A stretch of DNA of 14,555 nucleotides from an uncultured bacterium (lineage in GTDB: Bacteria > Planctomycetota > UBA8742 > UBA2392): contig CALLQI010000001.1 of the NCBI GenBank assembly GCA_938014885.1, forward strand, positions 1 through 14,555, in the 5' to 3' direction. Each line of letters starts with the position of its first letter. Positions within the stretch are counted from its first letter, which is position 1. A model generated the notes under the pieces. It had not been told where the DNA came from, did no database searches, and saw nothing but the letters and a program-made list of their open reading frames with translations. A program made the position numbers and the translations under genes. Of this stretch, positions 13,336 to 14,555 are shown piece by piece.

Positions 13336-13455
13336 ACCTTCGCTCGAGCGGACCTCCGCCGGCAAGGCACTTGGGCCGCGAAGCGCTCGCTGGCATCATG
13401 CGCCTCGCGGGCCAAGCGCCTTCCCGGCGGCGTCCGCTCAGCTCAAACGTTGGGC
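13330..13455 (+). repeat. attC site ending C17, degenerate cores (126 bp)
   Basis: The R'' core is GCCTAAA (13330-13336) instead of GCCTAAC, and the R' core is GTTGGGC (13449-13455) instead of GTTAGGC. The arms (GCGGACCTCCGCCGGCAAG / CTTCCCGGCGGCGTCCGC) still pair well. The C-to-A change at 13336 removes the partner of the G at the strand-exchange position, so this site may recombine poorly. Confidence 0.9.
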
Positions 13456-13480
13456 GTCGAATCAACCACCCGAGGCTCGA

Positions 13481-13774
13481 ATGTGTAGGAACATCAAGAC
13501 ACTGTTCAACTTTGGGCCGCCTGCGACTGAGTTGGAGATCCGGGATGCCTCGCCCCAGTTCGTTCGTAGACTCAGCGGCTTCAACGTGCCGTCCCACGCC
13601 AACCAAGGGGCGTTCGACCGAGCCGTCGGAGACATTGCTGCTTGTGCTCATGCGCTCATTGCGTCGCTGGTTACCACGGCTCAGCCTCGCAATCGTCAGA
13701 TCGAGGCCGCCGAAGCTAGAGAGCGCTCTGCAGCGCGCTTCGGTTCGAAGAACGTCGGGCCATCCGCGCAGTGA
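13481..13774 (+). CDS. DUF2277 protein (cassette C18, first gene)
   Basis: A 97-residue protein of the DUF2277 family, recognised from its start MCRNIKTLFNF followed by PPAT and then FVRRLSGFNVPSHANQGAFDRAVGDIA. The C-terminal helix is Arg/Glu/Ala-rich (RNRQIEAAEARERSAARFG). The family is small, soluble and of unknown function, and full length here is typical. The start ATG lies 25 nt after the attC core. The open frame beginning at 13139 lies inside the methyltransferase gene and the attC and is not real. The gene ends in GTGA, overlapping the start of the next gene by 4 bp, so the two are probably translationally coupled. Confidence 0.9.
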   Translation: MCRNIKTLFNFGPPATELEIRDASPQFVRRLSGFNVPSHANQGAFDRAVGDIAACAHALIASLVTTAQPRNRQIEAAEARERSAARFGSKNVGPSAQ

Positions 13775-14040
13775 GCCAAGAACTCGCGGAACTTCCCAAT
13801 CTCGGACCGAAATCTCGGGCCATGCTGGAATGTGCCGGAATCACAAGCTTGAGTGAGTTGCGTCGCCTAGGCGCTGTGGCCGCGTACAGCCAGGTCAGGC
13901 GCTCGGGTGCGAACGCAAGCCTCAACCTCCTCTGGGCGCTCGAAGGCGCCCTCACCGGCCTCGCCTGGCAAGTAGTTGCCAAGGAGCACCGAACCAGCCT
14001 TCTGCTTGCGCTCGAGCAGCATGAACGAGGCGACGCGTAA
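13771..14040 (+). CDS. TfoX C-terminal-domain protein (cassette C18, second gene)
   Basis: An 89-residue protein matching the TfoX C-terminal domain: LPNLGPKSRAMLECAGITSLSELRRLGAVAAY, then SLNLLWALEGALTG. The N-terminal domain of competence regulators TfoX/Sxy is absent. The LGPKSRAML segment is a helix-hairpin-helix-like motif, which suggests nucleic-acid contact but does not prove it. The GTG start (13771) overlaps the DUF2277 stop in the sequence GTGA, so this is a coupled pair inside one cassette. The stop TAA and the last Ala (GCG TAA C) come from the R'' of the collapsed attC that follows. Confidence 0.85.
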   Translation: MSQELAELPNLGPKSRAMLECAGITSLSELRRLGAVAAYSQVRRSGANASLNLLWALEGALTGLAWQVVAKEHRTSLLLALEQHERGDA

Positions 14041-14061
14041 CCCTTCGCTCAAGCGTTAGGC
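14035..14061 (+). repeat. Collapsed 27-bp attC remnant
   Basis: R'' GCGTAAC (14035-14041) runs through CCTTCGCTC directly into AAGCGTTAGGC (R' GTTAGGC at 14055-14061). Compared with its neighbours the whole palindromic centre, about 100 bp, is missing. The join falls at GCTC, a word present on both sides in intact sites, so a deletion between short direct repeats explains it. It is shorter than any working attC I know of. Confidence 0.85.
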
Positions 14062-14126
14062 CGCACATCTGGCACCCGGCGCAAACATTCGCATCATTGT
14101 CCGCATTCACGAAACTCGACTCAGGC

Positions 14127-14504
14127 ATGAGTACACCCGATCAAATCGTCCAGCGCCAGTTCGATGCGTACAACGCCAAGGATGTCGTCGGCTGGCTCGC
14201 TACGTATCACCCAGACGCTGAGCAATTTGCTCTCCACGGTGAACGGCTTGCACAAGGTCACGCCGAACTCCGCTCACGCATCCAGGTTCGCTTCTCCGAG
14301 CCAAATCTCCACGCTCGGCTGCTCAGCCGCACCGTCATGGGCAACGTCGTTGTCGATCACGAGCTAATCAGCCGCACCTTCCCGGAGGGTCCCGGCCAGA
14401 TCGAGATGCTCTGCATTCACGAAGTTGCCGGCGAGGCCATCATCAAGGCCACCTTTGCCGTTGGCAATCCAACTCTGGTGCCCAGCACAAAGAGTGCGGC
14501 CTAG
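14127..14504 (+). CDS. NTF2/SnoaL-like protein
   Basis: A 125-residue protein with the NTF2/SnoaL-like cone-fold pattern: PDQIVQRQFDAYNAKDVVGWLATYHPDAEQFAL near the N-terminus, then strands including RLLSRTVMGNVVVDHELISRTFPEGPGQIEMLCIHEVAGEAIIKATFAVG. Family members include polyketide cyclases, steroid isomerases and many dimers of unknown role; no catalytic residue set identifies the reaction. The ATG at 14127 is preferred over an in-frame TTG at 14097 because the fold begins right there; neither has a strong ribosome-binding site. It follows the collapsed attC and could be the next cassette, now fused to C18, with any attC of its own beyond the window. Confidence 0.85.
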   Translation: MSTPDQIVQRQFDAYNAKDVVGWLATYHPDAEQFALHGERLAQGHAELRSRIQVRFSEPNLHARLLSRTVMGNVVVDHELISRTFPEGPGQIEMLCIHEVAGEAIIKATFAVGNPTLVPSTKSAA

Positions 14505-14526
14505 CTGTGAAGCTTCAATAGGTTGT

Positions 14527-14545
14527 GTCCGGTGTTCATCCGGAC
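14527..14545. terminator. Weak hairpin after the last gene
   Basis: GTCCGG (14527-14532) and CCGGAC (14540-14545) form a perfect 6-bp stem with a 7-nt loop, 22 nt after the stop of the NTF2-like gene. It is followed by TGGGTTTG rather than a T-run, so terminator function is doubtful. Confidence 0.3.
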
Positions 14546-14555
14546 TGGGTTTGAG

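Larger units (their letters stand above)
1..14061 (+). mobile_element. Integron gene-cassette array (part)
   Basis: Eighteen attC sites plus one collapsed remnant recur every 0.4-1.5 kb, each separating one or two short genes. Seventeen intact cassettes are fully enclosed (C1-C17). Sites share the outer cores GCCTAAC and GTTAGGC, a conserved L''-like block CCTTCGCT and an L'-like block CAGCTCAAAC, with variable palindromic centres, which is the architecture of integron attC sites. No integrase, attI or Pc promoter is in the window, so neither the distance nor the direction to the platform is shown directly; by convention attC orientation places intI to the left. Homogeneous long attC sites and housekeeping-like or hypothetical cargo suggest a chromosomal integron. 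The array may continue on either side. Confidence 0.96.

Noticed and set aside
14499..14505. GCCTAGC as a possible R'' core of a further attC
   Set aside because: It lacks the following CCTTCGCT block and the TAAC. The same GCCTAGC word also occurs at the end of the VOC gene (2344-2350) without an attC.
1..14555. CRISPR array
   Set aside because: The repeats are too long, palindromic and widely spaced, and they separate genes rather than short spacers.
1..14555. Integrase, attI or Pc promoter
   Set aside because: No tyrosine-recombinase-like coding frame on either strand, and no recognisable platform sequence.

Overview
The window is a stretch of an integron gene-cassette array. Seventeen complete attC recombination sites (126-129 bp each), one attC cut by the left window edge and one collapsed 27-bp remnant separate short, functionally unrelated genes. 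Each full site opens with an R'' core (GCCTAAC or a variant) and closes with an R' core (GTTAGGC or a variant). Nearly all genes lie on the + strand and sit tightly between sites. No integrase gene (intI), attI site or cassette promoter Pc is visible, so the platform lies outside the window. The long, mutually similar attC sites and the lack of resistance genes point to a sedentary chromosomal integron rather than a mobile resistance integron. By eye the DNA is GC-rich. This, with the attC type (which would translate as NPSLE.../...PQLKR), suggests a beta- or gammaproteobacterium such as a Burkholderiales or Xanthomonadales member; this is inference.

Layout from left to right (C = cassette): C1 GNAT acetyltransferase; C2 HNH nuclease; C3 GFA/CENP-V-type zinc enzyme; C4 VOC/glyoxalase-fold protein; C5 HExxH peptidase whose C-terminus is encoded by the attC; C6 unknown; C7 PD-(D/E)XK-like protein; C8 GIY-YIG nuclease plus a small conserved protein; C9 DUF6602-like protein; C10 small helical protein; C11 secreted M48-like peptidase with Cys-rich tail and a 304-bp leader; C12 unknown; C13 DUF2846-like lipoprotein; C14 DUF4189-like lipoprotein on the minus strand; C15 lipoprotein; C16 two-domain rhodanese sulfurtransferase; C17 SAM methyltransferase; C18 DUF2277 plus TfoX C-terminal-domain protein; then, after the collapsed attC, an NTF2/SnoaL-like protein.

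The genes do not form one pathway. They are independent cassettes, presumably expressed from a distant promoter, from read-through or from their own promoters. Two local groupings stand out: consecutive nuclease-like cassettes (C7-C9), and a run of envelope or secreted proteins (C11, C13-C15). The clearest structural signals concern the attC sites: a compensatory R'/R'' change across the two ends of C5, reciprocal mosaic attC sites, R''-supplied stop codons, and decayed sites at the right end.
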